Of a DNA stretch of 64,000 nucleotides, positions 34,601 through 42,923 are shown in pieces. Each line of letters starts with the position of its first letter. Position 1 is the first letter of the stretch. The notes below the pieces were generated by a model. The model was not told where the DNA came from and ran no database searches. It was given only the letters and a program-made list of their open reading frames with translations. This DNA comes from JBCBKP01 sp038521625 (lineage in GTDB: Bacteria; Planctomycetota; Phycisphaerae; Phycisphaerales; UBA1924), in NCBI GenBank assembly GCA_038521625.1, contig JBCBKP010000008.1:30372-94371 (forward strand). Reading direction: 5' to 3'. Position numbers and translations under genes: made by a program.

Positions 34601-35631
34601 TCCGCGCCGCCGACCTCCCCGAGCACCTGTCGGTGCGCCTGCGCGTCGTCGGCGAGGACGGCGCCGAGCTCGCCTCCGGGCGCGACCTCGCCGCGCTCCA
34701 ATCGAGCCTCGCCGAGCGCGCCCGCGCCGCCGTCGCCGAGGCCGCCTCCGACGAGTGGCGGGCCGAAGGCCTCCAGGACTGGGGATTCGACGCGCTCCCC
34801 GAGTCCGTCGAGCTCTCCGCCGGATCACGCCCCGTCCGCGGCTACCCCGCGCTGCTCGACCGCGGCGACTCGGTCTCGCTCAGGCTGCTGGACTCCAAGG
34901 GCGCCGCCGAGTGGGCGACGCGCGCCGGGCTCGCACGCCTGTACTCGTTCCGCCTCCGCCGCGACATGAAGTGGCAGGCGAGGCGCCAGCCGCAGTTCCC
35001 CATGCTCACCGTCTACTACGCGCCGTTCGGGCCCAAGGAGGAGCTCGCACGCGACATCGAGTGCGCCGTCGCCAGCGCGCTGCTGATCGAGGGCCGGGAA
35101 GTCCCGGGCGACTACGCGGCATTCACGGCCCGCCTCGACGCGGGCTGGCAGGACCTCGGCCGAGTCTCGGCGGACGTGCTCGCATCGGTCGGCGAGACGA
35201 TGAAGCTCGCCTCCGAGATCAGGGCAACCCTCGAGGCCGGGCTTCCCCCGGCCGTGGCGCACGCGGAGCGCGACATGAACCGCCAGCTCGCCGCGCTGCT
35301 CGAACGCGGCTTCATCGCGAGCCAGCCGTTCGCCCGTCTCCGGGGCTACCGCCGGTATCTGACCGCGATGAAGACCCGACTCGGGCGTCTCCGCGGGGCG
35401 GACCTGATCGAGCGAGACCGCAAGCACCAGGCCGAGCTCTATCTGTGGCAGACCAGATACGAGGACCGACGCGACTCCCACGAGCGGCGCGGCATCGTCG
35501 ACCCCGAGCTCATCCAGCTCCGCTGGCTTCTTGAGGAGTATCGCGTCCGCTTGTTCGACCCCTCGGCGCGGGTGCCCGTGAAGATCTCTCCAAACGTGCT
35601 CGAGAAGCAGTTCGAGCGCGTCCTCGACTGA
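31681..35631 (+). CDS. hrpA: ATP-dependent RNA helicase HrpA
   Basis: A 1316-residue DEAH-box helicase, close to the E. coli HrpA length of 1300. Walker A GETGSGKTTQLPK begins near residue 102, followed by DEAHERS near 199, SATID, the VAETSLTVPGIRYVIDPG segment and QRKGRCGRVGPG. HA2 and OB-fold regions follow, then a long DUF3418-type C-terminal part. HrpA unwinds RNA and in E. coli rescues collided or stalled ribosomes and processes mRNA. The GTG start is chosen because the N-terminus matches the family and a -10-like hexamer lies directly before it. Confidence 0.95.
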   Translation: MPTRTPPDVRRLIRRLDACTLADARRLRRRLRGLDKPGRRTEGRRREELVAQIGDQIAASGELVEKRRAAIPKIAYPEELPVSGKRGEIAEAIDRGQVTVICGETGSGKTTQLPKICLELGRGVRGMIGHTQPRRIAARSVADRIAEELGVATGGVVGYKVRFGDQTREDTLVKLMTDGVLLAEIPRDRLLDAYDTIIIDEAHERSLNIDFLLGYLRSVLHKRPDLKVIITSATIDPERFAEHFAEDGSPAPIVEVSGRTYPVELRYRALGTGEGESAQRGEADPIGGVLDAMAEIDLEPPSHGQPSDVLVFMPGEREIRETANALRRRYERERSHANVEILPLYARLSVEEQKRVFRPHPGRRIVIATNVAETSLTVPGIRYVIDPGNARISRYSARTKVQGLPTEAISRASADQRKGRCGRVGPGVCYRLYSEADFDGRERFTTPEILRTNLASVVLQMAALGLGAPEHFPFVEPPDYRLIRDGYETLRELGAVDADHRLTELGGRLARLPIDPRIGRMILAATDEGALSEVIIIAAALASQDPRDRPQEKQDEADRAHEKFAVEGSDFLSFLEIWHFYHDSIRPLTRRQRVLACRENFLSERRLREWADVVGQLRSLCAELKMRPNSEPAEAGAIHRSLLTGLLTSIGRRDEGHEYAGPRSLKFHIHPGSSQFREKPAWLMSAELVRTTRLYARTVAAIQPEWVERLGGHLLKRTYSNPRWETKSQRVVADEKVTMLGLEIIPKRKVGYGPIDAAASRELFIHHALVGDEYKSDAECLEHNRRLIDQVGRLEDKARRRDLLAEHSAMFRFFDERLPPDVWSGRSFERWRARAEAGDPKLLFMTLDDVLAGEPGVIETDEFPDDVEIGGRRVAVEYRFDPGEAHDGATVDVPVEALTQLTPADTDRLVPGLLAERVEALMRTMPKGFRRHFDIAPLAKELAPSLAGDPRPLDRSLAEALARRAGVPIGEDDFRAADLPEHLSVRLRVVGEDGAELASGRDLAALQSSLAERARAAVAEAASDEWRAEGLQDWGFDALPESVELSAGSRPVRGYPALLDRGDSVSLRLLDSKGAAEWATRAGLARLYSFRLRRDMKWQARRQPQFPMLTVYYAPFGPKEELARDIECAVASALLIEGREVPGDYAAFTARLDAGWQDLGRVSADVLASVGETMKLASEIRATLEAGLPPAVAHAERDMNRQLAALLERGFIASQPFARLRGYRRYLTAMKTRLGRLRGADLIERDRKHQAELYLWQTRYEDRRDSHERRGIVDPELIQLRWLLEEYRVRLFDPSARVPVKISPNVLEKQFERVLD

Positions 35632-35652
35632 CCCGGAGAGCTTTTGCCCGTC

Positions 35653-35658
35653 TAACAT
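35653..35658 (+). promoter_or_regulatory. -10-like TAACAT, leaderless promoter of LacI gene
   Basis: TAACAT is followed by six bases (CGCCGC) and the ATG at 35665. Confidence 0.42.
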
Positions 35659-35664
35659 CGCCGC

Positions 35665-36702
35665 ATGACCGACGCGACCACGGACGGCTCGAAGCGGCCG
35701 AATGTCTCGATCAAGGATGTTGCCGCCGCCGCCGGGGTATCCATCGCCACGGTCAGCCGCGTCGTGAACAACCCGTCGCTGGTCGCGCCCTCGACCGCCG
35801 AGCGCGTCCAGGCCGCGGTCAAGCAGCTCGGGTACCGCCCGAACCTGTTCGCCAAGGGGCTGATGACCAAACGCAGCCGCGTGCTCGCCGTCTCGCTCCC
35901 CGACTGGCAGGGCGACGCGTACTCCGAGCTGATGCGCGGCGCCGACGATCGCGCCCGGGAACTCGGCTACCACCTCCTGGTCAGCACAGAGGTCCACAAC
36001 AAGCTCATGGATTCCGGCGAGCAGACGAGCTTCGCGCTCGATCTGGCGGACGGCCTGATCGCGATGATGACGCGAAGCGAGGCCCGCGACGCCGAGGCCA
36101 TCGGGCGACTCAACAAGCCCGTCGTGCTCCTGGGCGCCACCGTCTCCGAGTACGCCGTGGACACGCTCGAGGTCGACAACGCCGCCGGCGCCCGCGAGGC
36201 GACGAGGCACCTCCTCGACGGAACGCGCGCCGACCGGTGCTTCTTCGTCGGCGGTCCCGAGGGCAGCTTCGACTCGGACCGCAGGGCCGGGGCATTCCGG
36301 GACGTCGTCGAGGCCACCGGCCACCGGATCCACGAGGACCAGGTCAACCGTGGCCGCTTCAGCTTCCAGTGGGGCTGGGACTGGGCCGGCAAGGCCCTCT
36401 CCAGCCACGGGCTCGCGCAGGCGGCGGTCTTCGCCGGCAACGACGAGATCGCCATCGGCATCATGCAGCGCGCCCGCGAGGCCGGCCTCGAGTGCCCGCG
36501 TGATCTCCGGCTCGTCGGTTTCGATGACAGCCGGACCGCCGGACTCCTCACGCCGCCGCTCTCGTCCGTGCGGGTCCCCAACCGCCAGATCGGCGCCGAG
36601 TCCGTCGACGTCCTTGTCAGACGGCTGAGCGATTCCTCCGCGCCCGTCTCACACACGTCTCTGCCCACCCAGCTCGTGATGCGCGAGAGCAGCTGGTACT
36701 GA
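35665..36702 (+). CDS. LacI-family transcriptional regulator
   Basis: A 345-residue protein of standard LacI length. The N-terminal helix-turn-helix is VSIKDVAAAAGVSIATVSRV and the hinge region RPNLFAKGL. A periplasmic-binding-like sugar domain follows, with FVGGPEGSFDSDRRAGAF, FAGNDEIAIGI and the final GFDDSRTAGLLTPPLSSVR. Such proteins repress sugar genes until an effector binds. No sugar transport or catabolic gene lies next to it, so the target is unknown. It stands 50 bases before argR, which has its own promoter, so the two need not be linked. Confidence 0.92.
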   Translation: MTDATTDGSKRPNVSIKDVAAAAGVSIATVSRVVNNPSLVAPSTAERVQAAVKQLGYRPNLFAKGLMTKRSRVLAVSLPDWQGDAYSELMRGADDRARELGYHLLVSTEVHNKLMDSGEQTSFALDLADGLIAMMTRSEARDAEAIGRLNKPVVLLGATVSEYAVDTLEVDNAAGAREATRHLLDGTRADRCFFVGGPEGSFDSDRRAGAFRDVVEATGHRIHEDQVNRGRFSFQWGWDWAGKALSSHGLAQAAVFAGNDEIAIGIMQRAREAGLECPRDLRLVGFDDSRTAGLLTPPLSSVRVPNRQIGAESVDVLVRRLSDSSAPVSHTSLPTQLVMRESSWY

Positions 36703-36705
36703 GAA

Positions 36706-36733
36706 AATATTCATTGCTTGACTGATTATGCAC
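36706..36733 (+). promoter_or_regulatory. Candidate ARG-box half-sites upstream of argR
   Basis: AATATTCAT (36706-36714) and ATTATGCAC (36725-36733) are start-to-start 19 bases apart, about two helical turns, and are AT-rich islands in a GC-rich gap. They overlap the -35 and spacer of the argR promoter, where a repressor would act. The resemblance to ArgR half-sites (TATTCA-like) is by eye. Confidence 0.4.
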
Positions 36734-36746
36734 TCGTGGCTACGAT
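36718..36746 (+). promoter_or_regulatory. Promoter of argR-arg operon (TTGACT-17-TACGAT), leaderless
   Basis: TTGACT (36718-36723) and TACGAT (36741-36746) are spaced by 17 bases, the best -35/-10 pair seen in the window. The ATG at 36753 begins seven bases after the -10, so the transcript would start at or next to the start codon. Confidence 0.6.
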
Positions 36747-36752
36747 CCCGGT

Positions 36753-37229
36753 ATGACCGGGCGTCGCCGCGAGCTCATTCGGAAACTGCTCGGGTCGCAC
36801 GAGATCGCCAGTCAGGCGGAGCTCCTCGAGCTGCTCCGGGCCCAGGGACTCGAGGCGACCCAGGCGACCGTCTCGCGCGATCTTCGCGCCCTCGGTGTGG
36901 TCAAGGGGCCAGCGGGATACAGGCTGCCCGAGGACATCGGCGAGGCATCGGAGGCTTCGGCCGACGCGCTCGATGAGGTCTTCGCCGAGCACGTGCTCAG
37001 CGTCCGCCCGGCGGTGAATCTCGTCGTTCTCAAGACCGGCCCCGGCCGCGCGCAGTTCGTCGCGGTCGAGCTCGACCGTCGGCCCCCAGAGGGCGTGGCC
37101 GGGACTGTCGCGGGCGACGACACCATCTTCATCGCCGCCGAGACCGTCAAACGCGCGAACACGCTGGCAGATCACATCGCGGCGGTCATCGGCGTCCGCT
37201 CGCCCCGGGCGGCGGGGGTGGCGATATGA
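36753..37229 (+). CDS. argR: Arginine repressor
   Basis: A 158-residue protein of normal ArgR length. The N-terminal winged helix has GSHEIASQAELLELLRAQGL and QATVSRDLRALGVVK. The C-terminal hexamerisation and arginine-binding domain ends with VAGDDTIFIAAET. With arginine bound, ArgR hexamers block promoters of arginine synthesis. Its gene is the first of the arg operon, and the argC start overlaps its stop, so it probably controls its own level and that of the pathway. There is no Shine-Dalgarno. Confidence 0.93.
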   Translation: MTGRRRELIRKLLGSHEIASQAELLELLRAQGLEATQATVSRDLRALGVVKGPAGYRLPEDIGEASEASADALDEVFAEHVLSVRPAVNLVVLKTGPGRAQFVAVELDRRPPEGVAGTVAGDDTIFIAAETVKRANTLADHIAAVIGVRSPRAAGVAI

Positions 37230-38293
37230 CCGGACCTGTTCCCGCTGTTCCCGTCACGATCGTCGGTGTCCGCGGCTACACGGGCCAGGAGCTCGTGCGC
37301 CTGCTCGCCGGCCACCCCGCGTTCGAGCTCGCCGCCCTCTTCGGCTCCGAGCGGACCGAACCCGGCACGCCGATCGATGCCGTCGCCCCCGCGGTCGCCC
37401 CGTTCACAACGCTCGATGTTGGCCCGGGCGACGTCGGCGCCATCATCGCGTCCGGCGCAAAGGCCGTATTCCTCGCCACGCCCCACGACGCGAGCGCCGC
37501 CCTCGCACCCGAGCTCGTCGATGCGGGACTGACCGTCTTCGATCTCTCGGGCGCGTTCCGCCTCGCACCGGATGACTACCCCGCCTGGTACGGCTTCGAC
37601 CACCCGGCCCCGGCCCACCTCGGCCGTGCGGTCTACGGCCTGGTCGAGCACGCCCGCGATAAGATCGCTTCGGCCGATCTCGTCGCGCTGCCGGGGTGCT
37701 ACCCGACCGCCTCGCTCCTCGCGATCAAGCCCCTCGTCGATTCCGGACGGATCGATACAAGCCGCGATGTCATCATCGACGCCATCAGCGGGGTCTCGGG
37801 CGCCGGACGGAAAGCCAGCGAGGCCACGAGCTTCTGCGAGATCGGCCCGCGTGCCTACGGCGTTCTTGCCCACCGTCACGCCCCCGAGATCGAGCGACAC
37901 GCCGGCACGCGCGTGCGCTTCGTCGCGCACCTGGGTCCGTGGAAACGCGGGATCCTCGCCACCATCCACGCCGACCTCGGCCCCGGCGAGACGGTCGGAT
38001 CCACCCGGGAGTTCCTCGGCTCCGTGTACGCGGAACACGCACTCGTCCGGGTCCTGCCCGCCGGCCAATCCGCGGACGTCGGACGCGTCGAGCGGACGAG
38101 CTTCGCCGAGATCTCGATCGGCGGCGACGACGAGCGCGGAGCCCTCGTGATCTCCGTCGCGATCGACAACCTCCTGAAGGGCGCCTCGGGCCAGGCGGTG
38201 CAGGCCGCGAACCTGCGGTTCGGGCTGCCCGAGCTCGCGGGCCTGGGGGCCTCGCCCGGGACCGCGTCGGGGACGGAGGTCGCCCATGCCTGA
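37226..38293 (+). CDS. argC: N-acetyl-gamma-glutamyl-phosphate reductase
   Basis: A 355-residue protein. It reduces N-acetylglutamyl phosphate to the semialdehyde with NADPH, the third step of arginine synthesis. The NADPH-binding GVRGYTGQELVRLLAGHP is at the N-terminus. The catalytic cysteine lies in LPGCYPTAS (Cys158). It also has the family stretches GVSGAGRK and the final DNLLKGASGQAVQ. The ATG overlaps the argR stop (ATGA), and the 3' end overlaps argB by eight bases. Confidence 0.96.
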   Translation: MTGPVPAVPVTIVGVRGYTGQELVRLLAGHPAFELAALFGSERTEPGTPIDAVAPAVAPFTTLDVGPGDVGAIIASGAKAVFLATPHDASAALAPELVDAGLTVFDLSGAFRLAPDDYPAWYGFDHPAPAHLGRAVYGLVEHARDKIASADLVALPGCYPTASLLAIKPLVDSGRIDTSRDVIIDAISGVSGAGRKASEATSFCEIGPRAYGVLAHRHAPEIERHAGTRVRFVAHLGPWKRGILATIHADLGPGETVGSTREFLGSVYAEHALVRVLPAGQSADVGRVERTSFAEISIGGDDERGALVISVAIDNLLKGASGQAVQAANLRFGLPELAGLGASPGTASGTEVAHA

Positions 38294-39086
38294 CGCGCCG
38301 GTTGTCATCAAGATCGGCGGCTCGGCGCTGGCGCCCGGCGCCGAAACCGGGACGCTCTGGCGCGCCGTTGCAGCGGTCGCGGAGTCCCGGCCCGTGGCCG
38401 TGGTCCACGGCGGCGGCCCACTCGTCGATCGCCGGCTCGCCGAGCGAGGATTCGTCTCGGACAAGATCGACGGCATCAGGGCGACGCCCGAACAGCACCT
38501 CTCGACGGTCGTCGGCGCCCTCGCCGGAGAGATGAACGCGCAGATCACCGCGAAGCTGATCGGCGACGGCGTACGAGCCGTCGGCATGGCGCTCGGAGCG
38601 GCCCTGAACGTTCGGATCAACCCCGATCCGCGACTCGGATCCGTTGGCGCGATCGGCGGCGGCGATGGTGGGGCGGTCCCGACCTTGCTCGGTGCCGGGT
38701 TCGTCCCCGTCCTGAGCTCGATCGGTATCGGGATCTCGGGCGCGATCCTGAATGTCAACGCCGATGACGCCGCGGTCGGTCTCGCCGGCGCTCTGCGGGC
38801 GGATTCGGTCTGGCTGCTCAGCGACGTCCCCGGCGTGCTCGACGAGAGCGGTCGTCCGATGCCGCGGCTCACCATCGGCGACATCGAGCGGCTCATCGAT
38901 GAAGGCACGGTCTCGGGCGGCATGTGCGCCAAGATCCGCGCGGCGGCCCGTGCCGCGGAGGCGACCGGCGCCCGCGTCGTGATCGCCTCATGGTCCGATC
39001 CACGGCTCGCCGATGGTGTGGGCGAGATCGGGACGAGCATCGAGCCGAGCGGCACACCCTCAGCAACCACTGGAGCGAGCGCGTGA
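38286..39086 (+). CDS. argB: Acetylglutamate kinase
   Basis: A 266-residue amino-acid-kinase-fold protein. It phosphorylates N-acetylglutamate, the second step of the pathway and often the arginine-inhibited one. Motifs are VIKIGGSAL, VHGGGPLVDRRL, LNVNADDAA and LLSDVPGVLDE. The N-terminal helix used for arginine inhibition in long ArgB enzymes is absent, which suggests weaker feedback here; that is inference. The start overlaps the end of argC. Confidence 0.94.
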   Translation: MPDAPVVIKIGGSALAPGAETGTLWRAVAAVAESRPVAVVHGGGPLVDRRLAERGFVSDKIDGIRATPEQHLSTVVGALAGEMNAQITAKLIGDGVRAVGMALGAALNVRINPDPRLGSVGAIGGGDGGAVPTLLGAGFVPVLSSIGIGISGAILNVNADDAAVGLAGALRADSVWLLSDVPGVLDESGRPMPRLTIGDIERLIDEGTVSGGMCAKIRAAARAAEATGARVVIASWSDPRLADGVGEIGTSIEPSGTPSATTGASA

Positions 39087-40075
39087 CAACGACGACGACA
39101 CCAGGCACCGGAGGACCCGTGGAGGTCATGGCACCCGAAGCGACCACGCCCCGCCACTGGCTCTCGGTCGACGACGCCCCGGCGTCCGAGATCCTCGAGC
39201 TGATCGATCTCGCCGAAACCCACCGCAAAGACTCCGCGCGCTTCGCCGGAGCACTCGGCGGCAAGCACGCCGCGATGCTCTTCGAGAAGCCCTCACTGCG
39301 CACGCGCGTCTCGTTCGAGGTCGGATTCAGCAAGCTCGGGGCCCACGGGGTCTACATGGACCACGGCAGCGAGCGTCTGGGCGCGAGAGAGGCGGTCAAG
39401 GACTACGCGCTAAACCTGGAGCGCTGGGTCGACGTCATCGTCGCCCGGGTGTTCGAGCACAAGACGCTCGAGGAGATGGCCGCGGTCGCGAGCGTCCCGG
39501 TCGTCAATGCCCTGAGCGATATCGAGCACCCCTGCCAGGCGCTCGCCGATTTCCAGACAATCCGCCAGAAGCTCGGCACGCTCGAGGGCGTCAAGGTCGT
39601 CTGGCTCGGCGACGGCAACAACGTCTGCCACTCGCTCATGCTCGGCGCCGCCTCGCTCGGCGTCAGCATGACGGTGATCACGCCCAAGGGCTTCGAGCCG
39701 AAGTTCGACATCGTTCGGCGCGCCCTCAAGGCGTCGCAGCACACCGCCGCGACGATCGAGCTCACCAGCGACCTCGCGGCCGTCCAGGGCCACCACGCGG
39801 TCTACACCGACAAGTGGATCAGCATGGGCCAGGGCCACCAGACCGGCCTGCGGAACGAAGCCTTCGAGGACTTCCGCGTCACCGCCGAGCTGATGGAGTC
39901 GGCCAACAAGGGCATCCCCGGCGAGACGCTGTTCATGCACTGCCTGCCGGCCAAGCGGGGCGAGGAGGTGACCGACGAGGTCATCGACGCCCCCTCCTCG
40001 GTCGTCTACGACCAGGCCGAGAACCGGATGCACGCGCAGAACGCGCTGCTGCTCCGGCTCTTCGGCGTCGCGTAA
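39083..40075 (+). CDS. argF: Ornithine carbamoyltransferase
   Basis: The enzyme joins carbamoyl phosphate and ornithine to give citrulline. Motifs are KPSLRTRVSFE (carbamoyl phosphate site), HPCQALAD and HCLPAKRG. GTG at 39083 overlaps the argB stop (GTGA) and has GGAG at seven-base spacing, giving 330 residues. An internal ATG at 39128 (315 residues) is also possible: it lies two bases after GGAGG, and family similarity starts just after it. The first 15 residues (TTTTTPGTGGPVEV) look non-conserved, so the true start stays open. Confidence 0.93.
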   Translation: MTTTTTPGTGGPVEVMAPEATTPRHWLSVDDAPASEILELIDLAETHRKDSARFAGALGGKHAAMLFEKPSLRTRVSFEVGFSKLGAHGVYMDHGSERLGAREAVKDYALNLERWVDVIVARVFEHKTLEEMAAVASVPVVNALSDIEHPCQALADFQTIRQKLGTLEGVKVVWLGDGNNVCHSLMLGAASLGVSMTVITPKGFEPKFDIVRRALKASQHTAATIELTSDLAAVQGHHAVYTDKWISMGQGHQTGLRNEAFEDFRVTAELMESANKGIPGETLFMHCLPAKRGEEVTDEVIDAPSSVVYDQAENRMHAQNALLLRLFGVA

Positions 40076-40116
40076 CAATCACCGGCGGACCGGAATCTGC
40101 AGAAGGGAGGCCGGAG

Positions 40117-41451
40117 ATGGCCGAGCGTGTCGTGCTTGCGTACTCGGGTGGTCTGGATACCTCGGCGATCGTGCCGTGGCTCGTCGACAACTACGCCTGC
40201 GAGGTCGTGGCGTTCGTCGCCGACGTCGGCCAGGGCGCCGAGGAGCTCGAGGGCATCGAGGAGAAGGCCCGCGCCTCGGGCGCGATCGACTGCCAGGTCG
40301 TCGACCTCCGCCAGACCTTCGTCGAGGACTACGTCTTCCCGACCATGATCACCGGCGCCGTCTACGAGGGCCGCTACCTGCTCGGCACCTCGATGGCACG
40401 CCCGGTGATCGGAAAGGCCCAGGTCGAGGTGGCCCGCAAGGTCGGCGCGACCGCCGTCGCGCACGGCTGCACCGGCAAGGGCAACGACCAAGTCCGCTTC
40501 GAGGCCGCCTTCGCCGCCCTCGGCCCCGACCTCAAAATCATCGCGCCCTGGCGCGAGTGGGAGATGCGCAGCCGCCAGCAGCTGCTCGACTATCTCAGAG
40601 AGAAGAACGTCCCGACCACGAGCACCCTCGAGAAGCTCTACAGCCGCGACCGCAACCTCTGGCACATCAGCCACGAGGGCGGCCTGATCGAAGACCCATG
40701 GAACGCCCCGCCAGAGGACGCCTGGATGATGACGGCGTCGGCCGCGGACGCGCCGGACACCCCGCTCGACGTCACGATCGCCTTCGACAAGGGCCGCCCC
40801 ATCGCGGTCGACGGGAAGGTGCTGGCCGGGCACGAGCTGATCGAGCACCTCAACGACGTCGCCGGCCCGCACGGCGTCGGCCGCATCGACATCGTCGAGA
40901 ACCGCTGCGTCGGCATGAAGAGCCGCGGGCTCTACGAGACCCCGGGCGGCACGGTCATCGTCGAGGCGCTGCGTGGCCTCGAGGAGCTCACCCTCGACCG
41001 CGAGACCATGCACCTCCGCCAGGAGCTGGGGCTCAAGTTCGCCAAGCTCGTCTACGACGGCCGCTGGTTCACCACCGTGCGCGAATCGCTCAGCGCCATG
41101 GCCGAGAAAATCGCCGAGCGCGTCACCGGCGAGGTCGTGGTCCGGCTCTACAAGGGGCAGGCCACGGCGATCCAGCGCAAGAGCCCGTTCAGCCTCTACA
41201 GCGAGGACTTCGCCACATTCGGCGCCGACGAGGTCTACGACCAGAAGCACGCCGAGGGCTTTATCCGACTCCTCACCCTGCCCGAGCGCATCGCCGGCCT
41301 CAACGGCCTCTCGCTCGCCGACCGCGAGCCCAAGCTCCTCCGAGACAACGCCGGCGTGGCGCCCGTCGTCGGCCCGCGCACCGGCCCCGTCCACGAGCCG
41401 AGCGAATCGCCCGTCGCCGACCCGATCATCAAGGAAGGCAAGGCGGTCTGA
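40117..41451 (+). CDS. argG: Argininosuccinate synthase
   Basis: A 444-residue protein, slightly longer than the usual 400-415. It ligates citrulline and aspartate with ATP. The ATP-binding P-loop AYSGGLDTS is at residues 8-16. Other conserved parts are GNDQVRFE and the Tyr-containing YETPGGT. Translation starts at ATG 40117 with GGGAGG nearby. It sits between argF (41 bases) and argH (1-base gap), so the three are probably co-transcribed. Confidence 0.96.
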   Translation: MAERVVLAYSGGLDTSAIVPWLVDNYACEVVAFVADVGQGAEELEGIEEKARASGAIDCQVVDLRQTFVEDYVFPTMITGAVYEGRYLLGTSMARPVIGKAQVEVARKVGATAVAHGCTGKGNDQVRFEAAFAALGPDLKIIAPWREWEMRSRQQLLDYLREKNVPTTSTLEKLYSRDRNLWHISHEGGLIEDPWNAPPEDAWMMTASAADAPDTPLDVTIAFDKGRPIAVDGKVLAGHELIEHLNDVAGPHGVGRIDIVENRCVGMKSRGLYETPGGTVIVEALRGLEELTLDRETMHLRQELGLKFAKLVYDGRWFTTVRESLSAMAEKIAERVTGEVVVRLYKGQATAIQRKSPFSLYSEDFATFGADEVYDQKHAEGFIRLLTLPERIAGLNGLSLADREPKLLRDNAGVAPVVGPRTGPVHEPSESPVADPIIKEGKAV

Positions 41452-41452
41452 G

Positions 41453-42913
41453 ATGTCCCCCGGCCAAGGCGCCGCGCCCGCGCTCTGGGGCGGCCGATTC
41501 CAGGACGGGCCCGACCCGCTCTTCCGCGCGATCAACGACTCGCTCCCCGTGGACTGGCGCCTCGTCCGCCAGGACATCGCCGGCTCCGTCGCGTGGGCGG
41601 AGGGCCTCGCCCGCGCGGGCGTCCTCTCCGCCGATGAGCTCGCCGCGACCAAGGCCGGGCTCGCCACGCTCTGGCAGCGCGCGCGAGACCTCCCCGCCCC
41701 GCCCATCGAGTCTGGCGCCGAGGACGTGCACACCTGGGTCGAGAGCGAGCTGACCGCCCTGCTCGAGCCCGAGCACGGCAGCCTCGGCAAGAAGCTGCAC
41801 ACAGGCCGCAGCCGCAACGACCAGGTCGCCACCGACCTCCGCCTCTGGACCCTCGAGGCTCTCGCCGAGCGCCTCGCCGAGCTCCGCGCCCTCGCGCAGT
41901 CGCTCGTCGCGCTGGCGGAGCGCAGCGCGGGCGTCGTGATGCCCGCCTACACGCACCTCCAGCCCGCCCAGCCCGTCCTCGCCGGCCACTGGTGCCTCGC
42001 CTACGTCGAGATGCTCGAGCGCGACGCCGAGCGCCTGCGCTCCGCGGCCGAGATCGCCGACTCGTGCCCGCTCGGCTCGGCCGCGCTCGCGGGGACCACC
42101 TACGCCGTGGACCGTCAGAAGCTCGCCGAGCGACTCGGATTCACCAAGATCACCCGCAACAGCCTCGACGCCGTCAGCGACCGCGACTTCGTCGTCGATG
42201 CGCTCTCCGCGGCCGCGGTCTGCGGCGTGCACCTCTCCCGCCTCGCCGAGGAGCTGGTCATCTACGCCTCCGCCGAGTTCGGCATGGTCGAGCTCGAGGA
42301 CGCCGTCACCTCCGGCTCCTCGCTCATGCCGCAAAAGAAGAACCCCGACGCGCTCGAGCTCGTCCGCGGCAAGGCCGGCGGACTGCTCGCCGGCTTCCAG
42401 ACCATGTGCGTCGTGCTCAAGGGCACGCCGCTGGCGTACAACAAAGACCTCCAGGAAGACAAGGCGACCCTGTTCGCCTCCATGGACACCCTCTCGCTCG
42501 TGCTCCGGGCGGCAGAGCGCGTCATCGACGGGATCCGCTTCGTCCCGGATCGCTGCCGCACCTCCGCCCTCCGCGGCGGGAGCAACGCGACCGAGCTCGC
42601 CGACCACCTCGTCGCCCGGGGCGTCCCGTTTCGGGAGTCGCACGACATCGTCGGCCGGGCCGTGCGGGCCGCCCAGGAGGACGGCAGCAGCCTCGAGGAC
42701 TGGCCGCCGGAACGATTCAAGACCATCGACCCGCGTTTCGGCGACGATGCGCCGGCGTGGCTGACCGTCGATCGACTGTTGCAGCGGCGCGAGATCGAAG
42801 GGGGCACCGGTCCGAACGCGGTCAGCGCGGCGCTCGCGGCAGCAGGGGAGCGACTAGAGGGACTCGCTGGACCGGCGGTCGCGCCGATCGTGCGGGACCC
42901 GTCGGGCGAGTAG
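41453..42913 (+). CDS. argH: Argininosuccinate lyase
   Basis: A 486-residue member of the fumarase/aspartase superfamily. It cleaves argininosuccinate to arginine and fumarate, the last step of the pathway. The catalytic loop signature GSSLMPQKKNPD is intact, as are LHTGRSRNDQV and TYTHLQPAQP-like AYTHLQPAQPV. Length is near the usual 460. It starts one base after the argG stop and is followed by the GNAT gene after 10 bases. Confidence 0.96.
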   Translation: MSPGQGAAPALWGGRFQDGPDPLFRAINDSLPVDWRLVRQDIAGSVAWAEGLARAGVLSADELAATKAGLATLWQRARDLPAPPIESGAEDVHTWVESELTALLEPEHGSLGKKLHTGRSRNDQVATDLRLWTLEALAERLAELRALAQSLVALAERSAGVVMPAYTHLQPAQPVLAGHWCLAYVEMLERDAERLRSAAEIADSCPLGSAALAGTTYAVDRQKLAERLGFTKITRNSLDAVSDRDFVVDALSAAAVCGVHLSRLAEELVIYASAEFGMVELEDAVTSGSSLMPQKKNPDALELVRGKAGGLLAGFQTMCVVLKGTPLAYNKDLQEDKATLFASMDTLSLVLRAAERVIDGIRFVPDRCRTSALRGGSNATELADHLVARGVPFRESHDIVGRAVRAAQEDGSSLEDWPPERFKTIDPRFGDDAPAWLTVDRLLQRREIEGGTGPNAVSAALAAAGERLEGLAGPAVAPIVRDPSGE

Positions 42914-42923
42914 CGGGGGAGCG

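Noticed and set aside
30979..34701. Minus-strand open frame of 1240 codons opposite hrpA and the serine hydrolase
   Set aside because: It is the shadow of high-GC coding bias on the other strand; it is rich in Arg, Asp, Glu and Gly repeats and spans two unrelated genes.
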